Shown here: one piece after another, positions 9,048 to 17,112 of the stretch
Position numbering within the stretch: position 1 is the first letter of the stretch
Layout: every line of letters begins with the position of its first letter
Source: an uncultured Eubacteriales bacterium
GTDB taxonomy: Bacteria > Bacillota > Clostridia > Oscillospirales > Acutalibacteraceae
Reading direction: 5' to 3'
Length of the DNA: 54,577 bases
Assembly: GCA_900318495.1 (NCBI GenBank)
Contig: ONLA01000003.1
Coordinates: 1 to 54,577 of the forward strand
The notes under the pieces: generated by a model
What the model saw: the letters and a program-made list of their open reading frames with translations, nothing else
Database searches by the model: none
What the model was told of the DNA's origin: nothing
Made by a program: the position numbers and the translations under genes

Positions 9048-9090
9048 TTAAGGCAACACCGCATAATTCAGGTGTGCGGTATTGCCTTAA
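9048..9090. repeat. Family A palindromic repeat, full copy
   Basis: Arms TTAAGGCAACACCGCA (9048-9063) and TGCGGTATTGCCTTAA (9075-9090) pair with one mismatch around an 11-base spacer. It lies between convergent genes and could end transcription from both sides. Confidence 0.8.
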
Positions 9091-9092
9091 CC

Positions 9093-10388
9093 TTATTCCG
9101 CCGGCTCTCCCTCACAATAATCGTCATAAGCCTTGGTCAGCTTTACTTTGCAGATGCGCGAACACAATGAAGCGTCGGTGCTTGTGACGTGAACAGGAGT
9201 GTAGTTTTTGGTGTAGCCTTCAAGGTATCCGCGTCGAAGGCGCTCAAACAGTACTTCCTCGGTAAGTCCGATCTGTGAGCTTAAAAACTCCCTGCGCGAT
9301 TCGTCTGTAAGCTTTATCATTTGCTTTGCGCGCTGTTCCTTAACGGCAGGCGAAAGCTGGTTAGGCGCGCCCGCCGCCCTTGTGCCCTTGCGCTGTGAAT
9401 ACGGAAATACGTGAACCTTGGCAAAGCCAACCGACTTTACAAATGCCATTGATTCGGCAAAATCCCCCTCGGTTTCACCCGCGAAGCCGACCATAACGTC
9501 GGTTGTAATTGAAGCGTTATCAAAGACGCTTCTGAGTCTGTCAACGATTTCGGCGTATTCCGACGCGGTGTAGTGCCTGTTCATAGCTTTAAGGGTGTTG
9601 TCACATCCGCTTTGAAGCGAAAGGTGGAACTGCGGACAAAACTTTGGCTGTGCCGCAAGGCGTTTCGTCATTTGCCCGTCCATTTGCTCGGGTTCAATTG
9701 AACCCAGACGCACGCGTTCGATACCGTTCACGGAACAGGCGGTTTCGACGGCGTCGGCAAGGTCAAATTCTTCGCCGAGACCGTATGCCGAAAGGTTAAT
9801 ACCAACCAGCACAACCTCTTTATATCCGTTAGCCGCCACATTAGCGATTTCCTTTTTCAAGTCTCCGATAGGCTTTGAGCGCACTCTTCCCCTTGCGTAC
9901 GGAATAATGCAGTATGAGCAAAACCGGTTGCAGCCGTCCTCGATTTTTATAAACGCGCGTGTGTGCTCGCCAAATGACGAAACTGTAAGATTTTCGTATT
10001 CAAAGCCCGTATTATCGTGAGCGGGGATGTTGATAAACGGAGTTTTTTGCGACAAAAACTTTTCAATTGAAGGAACAAGCGCAGCTCTTTGTTTATTGCC
10101 GAGAATGATGTCGCACTCGTGAAACTGTTTCATTTCGTCCGGGAACGCCTGCGGCATACATCCGGTGAGAACAATTACAGCGTTTGGATTATTGCGGCGG
10201 ATCCGGCGGATAAGTTTGCGGTTTTTCGCGTCGCTGACCGATGTTACGGTGCAGGTGTTAATGATAAAAATATCCGCGTAATCTTTATTTTCCGCAGATG
10301 AAAAACCGTTTTTTAGCATATCCTCGCGCATTGCTTCGGATTCATACTGATTAACCTTGCAGCCGAGGGTAACTATATTAAAATTCAT
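9093..10388 (-). CDS. mtaB: tRNA t6A37 methylthiotransferase MtaB
   Basis: Radical SAM enzyme that adds a methylthio group to N6-threonylcarbamoyladenosine 37 of ANN-decoding tRNAs. 431 residues. The UPF0004 domain carries cluster ligands Cys10 (TLGCKVNQYE), Cys46 (NTCTVT) and Cys77 (TGCMPQ). The radical SAM cluster motif is CNRFCSYC with Cys153, 157 and 160. A C-terminal TRAM-like RNA-binding region follows (FERLRRGYLEGYTKNYTPV). The CKVNQ N-terminal motif favours MtaB over MiaB or RimO. AAGGAAG lies just upstream of the ATG. Confidence 0.95.
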   Translation of the reverse strand: MNFNIVTLGCKVNQYESEAMREDMLKNGFSSAENKDYADIFIINTCTVTSVSDAKNRKLIRRIRRNNPNAVIVLTGCMPQAFPDEMKQFHECDIILGNKQRAALVPSIEKFLSQKTPFINIPAHDNTGFEYENLTVSSFGEHTRAFIKIEDGCNRFCSYCIIPYARGRVRSKPIGDLKKEIANVAANGYKEVVLVGINLSAYGLGEEFDLADAVETACSVNGIERVRLGSIEPEQMDGQMTKRLAAQPKFCPQFHLSLQSGCDNTLKAMNRHYTASEYAEIVDRLRSVFDNASITTDVMVGFAGETEGDFAESMAFVKSVGFAKVHVFPYSQRKGTRAAGAPNQLSPAVKEQRAKQMIKLTDESRREFLSSQIGLTEEVLFERLRRGYLEGYTKNYTPVHVTSTDASLCSRICKVKLTKAYDDYCEGEPAE

Positions 10389-10446
10389 TATTATGTTCTT
10401 CCTTTTTATTGAAAATGTTGAAATTACAATTTTTTAATAATTTTGA

Positions 10447-10475
10447 TTGATATATTGCCGAAAAAATGCTATTAT
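10447..10475 (+). promoter_or_regulatory. Promoter of the HPr-like gene
   Basis: TTGATA at 10447-10452, a 17-base spacer and TATTAT at 10470-10475. Confidence 0.65.
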
Positions 10476-10526
10476 ATTATTGTTAAATCAAGAATTCAAC
10501 AAGATTTTCTTATATGAGGTGTACAA

Positions 10527-10769
10527 ATGTATAGCGTTCCTATAACGGCAATCAACAAAAACGGCCTTATCGAAATTTTTGAAACACTGGCTCAGTTTCC
10601 AAATGTTATGATGATCAGAAGCGGAGACTACACGGTTGACGCTCATTCGCTTATCGGCGTTTTCTCGCTTGATATTAACAAGCCGCTCGAGATTATCCTT
10701 GATGAAGCTCCGGACGAAGGTTTTATGAACGCAATTTCAAAGTTTATTCCGGCAAAGCAGGTTTCTTAA
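10527..10769 (+). CDS. Small HPr-fold-like protein without phosphocarrier His
   Basis: 80 residues, a monocistronic gene with its own promoter and terminator. GDYTVDAHSLIGVFSLDINKP aligns, in parts, with the KTVNLKSIMGVMSLGIAKG region of HPr, including the Ser equivalent to regulatory Ser46 (here Ser41). The N-terminal His15 loop (GxHARPA) is absent: this region reads AINKNGLIEIFETL, and the only His is residue 40. It cannot act as a normal PTS phosphocarrier. Similar short HPr-like proteins occur in Clostridia and their role is unknown. A regulatory role through Ser41 is inference. Confidence 0.65.
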   Translation: MYSVPITAINKNGLIEIFETLAQFPNVMMIRSGDYTVDAHSLIGVFSLDINKPLEIILDEAPDEGFMNAISKFIPAKQVS

Positions 10770-10789
10770 CCGCAAATTAATAAAAAATT

Positions 10790-10827
10790 AAGGTTCAAGG
10801 CTCTTTTGAGTTTTGAACCTTTTTTAT
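10790..10827 (+). terminator. Terminator of the HPr-like gene
   Basis: AAGGTTCAA (10790-10798) pairs with TTGAACCTT (10813-10821), followed by a T-run. Confidence 0.85.
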
Positions 10828-10833
10828 ATAATA

Positions 10834-10859
10834 AGAGGAGGCCGCGGGTGCCTCCTCTG
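10834..10859 (-). terminator. Terminator-like hairpin after hisE
   Basis: AGAGGAGGC and GCCTCCTCT form a 9-bp stem. On the minus strand it follows the hisE stop and is trailed by TTATTATAT, a weak T-run. Confidence 0.6.
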
Positions 10860-10875
10860 CAACAGTCGGTAGTGT

Positions 10876-11208
10876 TTAAGTATTTTTGTCTACTACGTGG
10901 AATGTTTTAAGGTTGCCTGTTTTTTCGCTGCGCTTGTCAAGCTCGGAAAGTACGTCCTCAAGCGGAATGCCCTGCTGAACCATCATTACGGTAAGATGAT
11001 AGATAAGGTCGGCGATTTCGTAGACCGTTTCGCTGTTGTCGCCGTTTTTTGCCGCGATTATTGTTTCGCTGCACTCCTCGCCCACCTTCTTTAAAATTTT
11101 GTCGATGCCCTTGTCGAGCAGATAGCAGGTGTAAGAACCTTCCTTTGGGTTGTCACGTCTGTTTTCTACTGTTGCGTACAAAGCCGCAAGAACTTCTCTG
11201 TCATTCAT
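10876..11208 (-). CDS. hisE: Phosphoribosyl-ATP pyrophosphatase
   Basis: Second step of histidine synthesis: cleaves diphosphate from PR-ATP. 110 residues with the MazG-like helical fold, including KVGEECSETIIAAKNGD, which supplies the Mg-binding acidic residues, and YEIADLIYHLTVMM. It is the last gene of the his operon and is separate from hisI, which is fused to hisE in many other bacteria. The gap to hisI is 9 bases. Confidence 0.96.
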   Translation of the reverse strand: MNDREVLAALYATVENRRDNPKEGSYTCYLLDKGIDKILKKVGEECSETIIAAKNGDNSETVYEIADLIYHLTVMMVQQGIPLEDVLSELDKRSEKTGNLKTFHVVDKNT

Positions 11209-11217
11209 ATAATACCC

Positions 11218-11532
11218 CTATACTAATTTTTTGAAAAAGCAGCTGTGATTGCCTGTGTGGCAGGCTGCTCCTGTTTGCTCCGCGATGATAAGCAGTGTGT
11301 CGTCATCGCAGTCCGCGTAAAGCCCGGTTACCTTTTGAAGATGTCCCGAGGTCGCGCCCTTGTTCCAAAGCTCCTGACGGCTTCTTGACCAAAACCAGGT
11401 GTAGCCGGTTTCAAGAGTTTTTTGAAGGCTTTCACGGTTCATATAGGCGAGCATAAGAACCTCGCCCGTGGACTTTTCCTGCACAATTGCGGGAATCAAG
11501 TCAGATTTCACAAAATATTTATCTAAATCCAT
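11218..11532 (-). CDS. hisI: Phosphoribosyl-AMP cyclohydrolase
   Basis: Opens the adenine ring of PR-AMP. 104 residues with the family signatures [24 protein letters not shown] (metal-binding acids) and [11 protein letters not shown] (zinc cysteines). It lies 14 bases after hisA. In most Firmicutes operons hisF sits between hisA and hisI, but there is no room for it here. Confidence 0.97.
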   Translation of the reverse strand: MDLDKYFVKSDLIPAIVQEKSTGEVLMLAYMNRESLQKTLETGYTWFWSRSRQELWNKGATSGHLQKVTGLYADCDDDTLLIIAEQTGAACHTGNHSCFFKKLV

Positions 11533-11546
11533 ATATAAATCCTTTG

Positions 11547-12266
11547 TCAGATTTTTGACGTCATTTCAATTGCCTGCTTTAAGTCTATTGTTCCGCTGTA
11601 AATCGCCTTGCCGCAAATTGCTCCGTAGATGTCGAGCTCGGAAAGATTTATTAAATCCTTCAGCACGGCAACTCCGCCGCTGGCGATTATATTGCAGCTA
11701 ACCTCGTGAGTGAGGTCGTCAAGCTGCTTTAAGTTGGGACCGGCAAGTGTTCCGTCCTGGTCAATGTCTGTAAACACGATAGTCTGCACACCTGCTGCCT
11801 CCATACGCTTTGCAAGCTCAATGTAATGAATGTCGGAATTGTCAAGCCAGCCCTCTGCCCTGACCATACCGTCCTTGGCGTCGATTCCGACCACAATTCT
11901 TTCGCCGTATTCCTTTACGGCGTCAAATACAAGCTGTTGGTTTTTTACCGCTGCGGAACCGAGGATTACACGGTTGATACCGCGCGAAAGGTAGTATTCA
12001 ACGGCATACATATCGCGGATGCCGCCGCCCACTTCAACCGACAATCCCGACGATTTGGCTACGTCGGCGATTAAATCGGCGTTAACAAGCTTTGCGTCCT
12101 TTGCTCCGTCGAGGTCAACCATATGCATCCAACTTGCGCCTGCCTGAGCAAACTGCTCCGCCGCCTTGTAGGGAGATTCGCAAACCCGGTGCGCGGTGCT
12201 GTAGTCACCCTTTAACAGGCGAACGCAGTTGCCGTCCTTTATGTCAATTGCGGGTAAAATTATCAT
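11547..12266 (-). CDS. hisA: ProFAR isomerase
   Basis: Amadori rearrangement of ProFAR to PRFAR. 239 residues, a (beta/alpha)8 barrel. Asp8 in [13 protein letters not shown] and the second catalytic Asp in FTDIDQDGT are present, as are the phosphate-binding VEVGGGIRD and IIASGGV loops. The start lies 1 base after the hisB stop. hisH, which normally separates these two genes, is missing. Confidence 0.97.
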   Translation of the reverse strand: MIILPAIDIKDGNCVRLLKGDYSTAHRVCESPYKAAEQFAQAGASWMHMVDLDGAKDAKLVNADLIADVAKSSGLSVEVGGGIRDMYAVEYYLSRGINRVILGSAAVKNQQLVFDAVKEYGERIVVGIDAKDGMVRAEGWLDNSDIHYIELAKRMEAAGVQTIVFTDIDQDGTLAGPNLKQLDDLTHEVSCNIIASGGVAVLKDLINLSELDIYGAICGKAIYSGTIDLKQAIEMTSKI

Positions 12267-12267
12267 A

Positions 12268-12846
12268 TTAAAGCACTCCTTTTGTAGAAAGAGGTTTTCC
12301 GCTGCCGTTTTGCTTTACGGCAAGACGAAGCGCGTGAGCCGCCGCCTTGTAGAGCGCTTCGGTTATATGGTGCGAATTAGCTCCGTAAAGCGATTTTAGG
12401 TGAAGCGTGATTCCTGCGTTGAACGCGAGAGCGCGCATAAATTCCACCGTCATTGAGCAGTCGTAGCCGCCGCAGCGCTCCTGAGGAAAATCAGCGTCAA
12501 ACACCAAAAACGGTCTGCCGCTTACGTCAACCGAAGCAAACGCCAAGGCTTCGTCCATTGGAACATAAAAGCTTCCGAAACGCTCGATTGAGCCTTTGTC
12601 GCCGAGCGCTTCGGCAAACGCCTTGCCGAGTACAATTCCGGTGTCCTCGATTGTGTGATGCTCATCAACATACAAATCGCCCTTTACGCACACCCTTAGC
12701 CCAAAGCCGCCGTGAGTGGCAAAGGAGTTGAGCATATGGTCAAAAAAGCCTACTCCCGTATCTATTGAAACATCGCCGCCGTCAAGACTCAAGCTGAGCC
12801 TGATGTCGGTTTCTTTTGTTTTTCTTTCAATTTCGGAGGTTCTCAT
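12268..12846 (-). CDS. hisB: Imidazoleglycerol-phosphate dehydratase
   Basis: Dehydrates IGP to imidazole acetol phosphate. 192 residues, so it is the monofunctional form without the N-terminal phosphatase found in enteric bacteria. Metal-binding motifs FFDHMLNSFATHGGF, DEHHTIEDTG and GANSHHITEALYKAAAHALR are intact. Its ATG overlaps the hisC TAA by one base. Confidence 0.97.
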   Translation of the reverse strand: MRTSEIERKTKETDIRLSLSLDGGDVSIDTGVGFFDHMLNSFATHGGFGLRVCVKGDLYVDEHHTIEDTGIVLGKAFAEALGDKGSIERFGSFYVPMDEALAFASVDVSGRPFLVFDADFPQERCGGYDCSMTVEFMRALAFNAGITLHLKSLYGANSHHITEALYKAAAHALRLAVKQNGSGKPLSTKGVL

Positions 12847-13901
12847 TATATCACCCCAAGATAATCTTTAAGCGCTCTTACCGTTTGACCGACTTCGTCA
12901 GCGGTGCCTGCGGTTATGCGCAAATAGCCGCCCATCAGGCGAACCACAATTGATTTTTGCTTTAGGTATTCCCATATTTCCGCCGCACGCGTAGTTTTTA
13001 TAAACACAAAATTGGCAACGCTGGGATAAACCTTAAAATCAGGCTGTGTTTTTTCAATCGCGGTCAATTCATTATACAGCTTTTCGCGGTTATTTACAAT
13101 AGTTATTTTTCTTTTATGCAAATATTCTTTGTTTTTATAAATAACTTCACCGACAGACTGCGAAATACTGTTGACATTGTACGGAGATTTTACCGCCTTT
13201 ATTGCCCTGGAAATAACGGGATTTGCAACCGCGAAGCCGAGCCGCAGCGCGGCGCAGCCGACAGCCTTTGACGCCGTGCGGAATATGATAAGATTATCGT
13301 AGCTTTCAACCTCGCCGATAAGACTTTGATTCCAAAAATCCATATAGGCTTCGTCGAGTATTACAAGCGCGTTTGTGCTGCTTACAAGCCTGCGCGCGTC
13401 CTCAGCCGTAACTCCCCTGCCTGTGGGATTGCACGGATTAGAGAACAGCAAAAGCTTTATGTTGTCACTGTTCAGCTTTTCTATAAGCGCGTCCACATCA
13501 ATTTCAAGGTTATCGTCCTTTATAAACGAATCACATTCAACCTCGCAGATTGATGAATAAAAGCGGTACATTGAAAAATCCGGAGACACAACAAGCATTT
13601 TGTCGCCTTTTTCAAGAAACGCCGATTCAATCAAAAAGATTAACTCATCGGAACCGTTTCCTGCCGTTACAAGTTCGGGATTAATGCCGTAAAATTCCGA
13701 AAAAGAATTAATCAGCTCTTCGGCAAGCGGATCCGGGTAACGGTTATAGTCGATGCCCTGCATCGCCTTATCTATCTGAAGCTTAATTTCATCCGGAAGG
13801 TTGTCGGGACACTCGTTTGCGTCAAGACGTATTTTATATGTGCCGCTAATCGGTTCATACGGCACAAGCTCTTTAATTTTGTTGTTAAGTGTGTAACTCA
13901 T
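12846..13901 (-). CDS. hisC: Histidinol-phosphate aminotransferase
   Basis: PLP-dependent transamination giving histidinol phosphate. 351 residues, class I/II aminotransferase fold. Seen are the N-terminal RLDANECP, NPTGRG, the LDEAYMDF loop with the PLP-ring Asp, the TASKA segment holding the catalytic Lys, and RLGFAVANP. It sits between hisD and hisB, with gaps of 12 bases and a 1-base overlap. Confidence 0.95.
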   Translation of the reverse strand: MSYTLNNKIKELVPYEPISGTYKIRLDANECPDNLPDEIKLQIDKAMQGIDYNRYPDPLAEELINSFSEFYGINPELVTAGNGSDELIFLIESAFLEKGDKMLVVSPDFSMYRFYSSICEVECDSFIKDDNLEIDVDALIEKLNSDNIKLLLFSNPCNPTGRGVTAEDARRLVSSTNALVILDEAYMDFWNQSLIGEVESYDNLIIFRTASKAVGCAALRLGFAVANPVISRAIKAVKSPYNVNSISQSVGEVIYKNKEYLHKRKITIVNNREKLYNELTAIEKTQPDFKVYPSVANFVFIKTTRAAEIWEYLKQKSIVVRLMGGYLRITAGTADEVGQTVRALKDYLGVI

Positions 13902-13913
13902 AGCTTTCCTGCC

Positions 13914-15206
13914 TTAATCAAGGTCAAAGCGAACCTTGATGGAATTTGCGTGCGCTGTTAAGCCCTCGGTATCGGCAAAGCGGATAACGTCCTGCGCGTC
14001 GGCTTTAAGGGCTTCGCCGGTGCAGTAAATAAAGCTTGATTTTTTGATGAAGCTGTCAACCGAAAGCGGAGAGAAGAAACGCGCGGTGCCGCTTGTGGGC
14101 AAAACGTGGTTGGGACCCGCAAAATAGTCGCCGAGAGGCTCGGGACTGTAGTTTCCGAGGAAAACCGAACCGGCGTTGTCGAGCTTTCCTACGTATTCCA
14201 TCGGATTTTCACAGCAGACCTCGAGGTGCTCGGGCGCAAGCTCGTTTGCAAAATCAACAGCCTGAGCCATATCGCTGCAAACTATAATCGCTCCGAAATT
14301 GTCGAGCGAGGATTCTATAATCTCCCTGCGTTCAAGCTTTTGCATTTGGATTTCAAGCTCGGATTTTGTCTGTTCCGCGATTTGAGCCGAATCGGTGAGC
14401 AGAATAGCGGAAGCGAGCTTGTCGTGCTCCGCCTGACTCATAAGGTCGGCGGCGAGGAATTTCGGGTTAGCGGTTTTGTCGGCAACGATTAAGATTTCGC
14501 TGGGGCCCGCTATCATATCTATGTCAACAGTGCCGTAAAGCAGCTTTTTGGCGGTGGCTACAAAAATATTTCCGGGACCGACAATCTTGTCAACCTTGGG
14601 CACGGTTTCGGTACCGTATGCCAAAGCCGCAACCGCCTGAGCGCCGCCCATAAGGAACACACGGTCTACGCCCGCGATTTTAGCAGCCGCGATAATATTC
14701 GGGTTGGGTGTGCCGTCCTTTTGCGGAGGAGTAACCATTATTATCTCCTCAACTCCGGCAATTTTGGCAGGAACCGCGTTCATCAGCACTGAGGACGGAT
14801 ACGCCGCCGTGCCGCCGGGAACATAGATTCCCACACGCTTTAAGCCGCGAACCCTCTGCCCCATTATTACACCGTTGTTTTTGGTGGTAAGCCAGCTTTG
14901 CTGAAGCTGCCTTTTATGAAAATCGGCTATGTTTGCCGCCGCCTTCTTTACTGTTTCAAGATAACCGGCGTCGCATTTTTCTATAAGCGAGCTGATGTCT
15001 CCGGCTGAGATTTCGGTTTTTTCGGGAGCCTTTCCGTCAAATTTTACGGTATACTCCTTTACCGCCGCGTCGCCGTTTTCGCGAACGTTGTCTATTATTT
15101 CCTGTACGGTTGGAATTACGTTTTTGTCGGAATTCTGTGCCCGTTTTTTCAGATATTCAATAAACTCATATTCCTTTGAGCCGTCTGCGGTTACAGTGGT
15201 AATCAT
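13914..15206 (-). CDS. hisD: Histidinol dehydrogenase
   Basis: Final two oxidations of histidinol to histidine. 430 residues. It shows YVPGGTAAYPSSVLMNA, the zinc and active-site block DLMSQAEHD, IVGPGNIFVATAKK, ELAPEHLEV and the C-terminal GPNHVLPTSGTARF. It overlaps hisG by 4 bases. Confidence 0.97.
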   Translation of the reverse strand: MITTVTADGSKEYEFIEYLKKRAQNSDKNVIPTVQEIIDNVRENGDAAVKEYTVKFDGKAPEKTEISAGDISSLIEKCDAGYLETVKKAAANIADFHKRQLQQSWLTTKNNGVIMGQRVRGLKRVGIYVPGGTAAYPSSVLMNAVPAKIAGVEEIIMVTPPQKDGTPNPNIIAAAKIAGVDRVFLMGGAQAVAALAYGTETVPKVDKIVGPGNIFVATAKKLLYGTVDIDMIAGPSEILIVADKTANPKFLAADLMSQAEHDKLASAILLTDSAQIAEQTKSELEIQMQKLERREIIESSLDNFGAIIVCSDMAQAVDFANELAPEHLEVCCENPMEYVGKLDNAGSVFLGNYSPEPLGDYFAGPNHVLPTSGTARFFSPLSVDSFIKKSSFIYCTGEALKADAQDVIRFADTEGLTAHANSIKVRFDLD

Positions 15207-15832
15207 TGCGTTACAGCCTCCAATTTCTTTTGCAAATCTTCAATTTCCTTTTTCCTGAGCTTTAGGCTTGCTGTGTTGGCGATAAGCCTTGCGGAAATGC
15301 CGGTCACCCATTCGATAACCTCGAGACCGTTAGCCTTTAGTGTTGAGCCGGTTTCCACAATATCGACAATGCCGTCGGAAAGCCCGACAAGCGGAGCAAG
15401 CTCAACAGAGCCTTCTATTTTTATAATACGGACGTCCATATTTTTGTCGTCAAAAAACGCGCGTGTAACATTCGGATACTTTGTAGCTATTGTTTTGGTG
15501 TTGTAGCCTGCGTAAAAATCCTGTCCTTTTTTCGCGGCAAGGGCAAAACGGCATTTTCCGAAGCCCAAATCGAGCAATTCATAAAATGATGTGCCGTTTT
15601 CAAGAATTGTATCCTTGCCCACAACGCCAAGGTCGCACACGCCGTGTTCTACATATGTAATAACATCCGCCGCCTTTGCGAGCACAACCTCAAACGCTCC
15701 GCCGCCGACAGATAAAATCAGGCGTCTGCCCTTGTTTTTTATTTCGTCACAGTTGTAACCGATTTTTTCAAGCAGCTCAACCGTGGATTTTTCGAGTCTG
15801 CCCTTTGTAAGAGCTATTCTTAACGGTTTCAT
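15203..15832 (-). CDS. hisG: ATP phosphoribosyltransferase, short form
   Basis: First committed step of histidine synthesis. 209 residues, the short form that lacks the C-terminal regulatory domain and needs HisZ. It shows LTKGRLEKSTVELLEKIG, the PRPP-loop region around VGLSDGIVDIVETGSTL, and VVGKDTILENG. It overlaps hisZ and hisD by 4 bases on either side. Confidence 0.96.
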   Translation of the reverse strand: MKPLRIALTKGRLEKSTVELLEKIGYNCDEIKNKGRRLILSVGGGAFEVVLAKAADVITYVEHGVCDLGVVGKDTILENGTSFYELLDLGFGKCRFALAAKKGQDFYAGYNTKTIATKYPNVTRAFFDDKNMDVRIIKIEGSVELAPLVGLSDGIVDIVETGSTLKANGLEVIEWVTGISARLIANTASLKLRKKEIEDLQKKLEAVTQ

Positions 15833-17001
15833 ATTTTTACTTCCTTTACCTGTGCAATTCCGCGCTCGCCTGCAAAGCGTTTTGTTTCCTCAAGCGTAGG
15901 CAAAACGCTGAACTGCGCTTTTACGCCGTTTTTGTTCAGCTCGGCAACCTGTGCAATCGCCTGCATTTCGCAGCCGTCGTGAGCAAAAACAAGCACGTCG
16001 GGATTATCGGAATAGCTAACGTTATTATCGGCAAGGCGCTTCATTGTTACAGCGTCGGTGTCAATGGCAAAGCCTGCCGCGCCCATCGGCAAATCAAACT
16101 CGCCGAGCAGCTCGTCATAGCGGCCTCCCGAAAGCACGGCGTCGCCTATTCCGCTTATGTAACCGGAAAAAACAATACCGGTGTAGTAATCATTGCGCTG
16201 TACCAAGCCGAGGTCAACAATTATTTTTTCGCCCAAGCCGAGAGCGGAAAGACTTGTGTAGATTTGATGCAGATATTCAAGCGCTCCGGCTGCCTTGGTA
16301 CCCTCGCAGATTAAAAGAGCCTTTTCAAAAACATCATCGCCTCCGAAAAGCGACGGAAGGCTTCTTATCGCGCTGACAGCCTTTGAGGGCTGCAGCTTGT
16401 CAAGCAGATTGTTTAAGGCTGAATAATTCTTCCCCTCGATTAAAACTCTGATTTTTTCCTTGTAAGCCTCGTCAATTTCGAGATTTTCGGACAGCGCGTC
16501 GAACACCTCCGCGTGACCGAGCTCTATTCTGAAATCGTCCGATACCGACGACAGCGCGCTTACCGCGGTTGTAAGCACCTCAAGGTCGGCGCGAATCCCC
16601 TTGACTCCCAAAAGCTCAATGCCCATTTGCATATTCTCGTTGCTTCTGCCTGTCAAAGTGGGATTGTTGCGGTAAACCGCCTGCTTGTAGTAGAGTCTGA
16701 CGGGCAAAAGGCTGTTTTTGAGCCTTGATGACACCATCCGCGCAATCGGCAATGTTGAGTCCGGTCGAACAACAAGCAGCCTGCCTTTATTGTCTACGGT
16801 TTTGAACATTGCTTCCTGCATTATGCCGCTGCAGGGCAAAGCGAAAATATCGTAAAACTCAATCGCGGGCGTAATAACCTTTTTGAAGCCGCGCGAGCGG
16901 AAAACGCTTTCGACCTTTCCGCACACATCGTCCATTGCGGAACACTCGGCAAACAAAAAATCCTTGGTGCCCTCGGGTGTAATTTTGGTATATCTTTTCA
17001 T
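15829..17001 (-). CDS. hisZ: ATP phosphoribosyltransferase regulatory subunit
   Basis: HisRS-like paralogue that forms a hetero-octamer with short HisG and carries feedback regulation by histidine. 390 residues. It has the class II synthetase-like core (TPEGTKDFL, VRPDSTLPIARMV, the motif-2-like RLYYKQAVYR, and SGGRYDELLGEF). It lacks a full anticodon-binding domain, as expected. It is the first gene of the his operon, with a strong promoter just upstream. The genuine HisRS is not in the window. Confidence 0.94.
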   Translation of the reverse strand: MKRYTKITPEGTKDFLFAECSAMDDVCGKVESVFRSRGFKKVITPAIEFYDIFALPCSGIMQEAMFKTVDNKGRLLVVRPDSTLPIARMVSSRLKNSLLPVRLYYKQAVYRNNPTLTGRSNENMQMGIELLGVKGIRADLEVLTTAVSALSSVSDDFRIELGHAEVFDALSENLEIDEAYKEKIRVLIEGKNYSALNNLLDKLQPSKAVSAIRSLPSLFGGDDVFEKALLICEGTKAAGALEYLHQIYTSLSALGLGEKIIVDLGLVQRNDYYTGIVFSGYISGIGDAVLSGGRYDELLGEFDLPMGAAGFAIDTDAVTMKRLADNNVSYSDNPDVLVFAHDGCEMQAIAQVAELNKNGVKAQFSVLPTLEETKRFAGERGIAQVKEVKI

Positions 17002-17009
17002 ATTATCCT

Positions 17010-17038
17010 CTCAATACGCTTTAGTGTAATAGCACTTT
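17010..17038 (-). promoter_or_regulatory. Possible operator in the his leader
   Basis: On the minus strand ACTAAAG occurs twice, 16 bases apart, and the centre reads AGTG-N6-CACT. It lies between the predicted start of transcription and the hisZ ribosome site. The leader is too short for a T-box. The regulator is unknown. Confidence 0.3.
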
Positions 17039-17041
17039 AGT

Positions 17042-17070
17042 ATATTAACACAATAAAATAATTCTGTCAA
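17042..17070 (-). promoter_or_regulatory. Promoter of the his operon
   Basis: On the minus strand TTGACA (17065-17070), 17-base spacer, TAATAT (17042-17047). The -35 hexamer overlaps the edge of a family A repeat. Confidence 0.8.
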
Positions 17071-17108
17071 GGCAATACCGCACAATAATTAATACTACTG
17101 TGCGGTAA
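17067..17108. repeat. Family A repeat between the polC cluster and the his operon
   Basis: CAAGGCAATACCGCACAA and TGTGCGGTA face each other around a short AT spacer. On the minus strand this hairpin follows the transporter stop and is the only visible terminator for the pyrH-to-polC cluster. Confidence 0.7.
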
Positions 17109-17112
17109 TAAA

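Noticed and set aside
9012-9090. CRISPR-like array from the repeated AAGGCAACACCGC units
   Set aside because: There are only two adjacent units with unequal spacing, and copies are scattered over the window. It is a dispersed palindromic repeat.
10834-10859. GAGGAGGC hairpin as a ribosome-site riboswitch
   Set aside because: No coding frame follows it on the plus strand. Its place after hisE fits a weak terminator.
17002-17112. T-box or riboswitch upstream of the his operon
   Set aside because: The distance from the predicted transcription start to hisZ is only about 35-40 bases, with no specifier stem or antiterminator.
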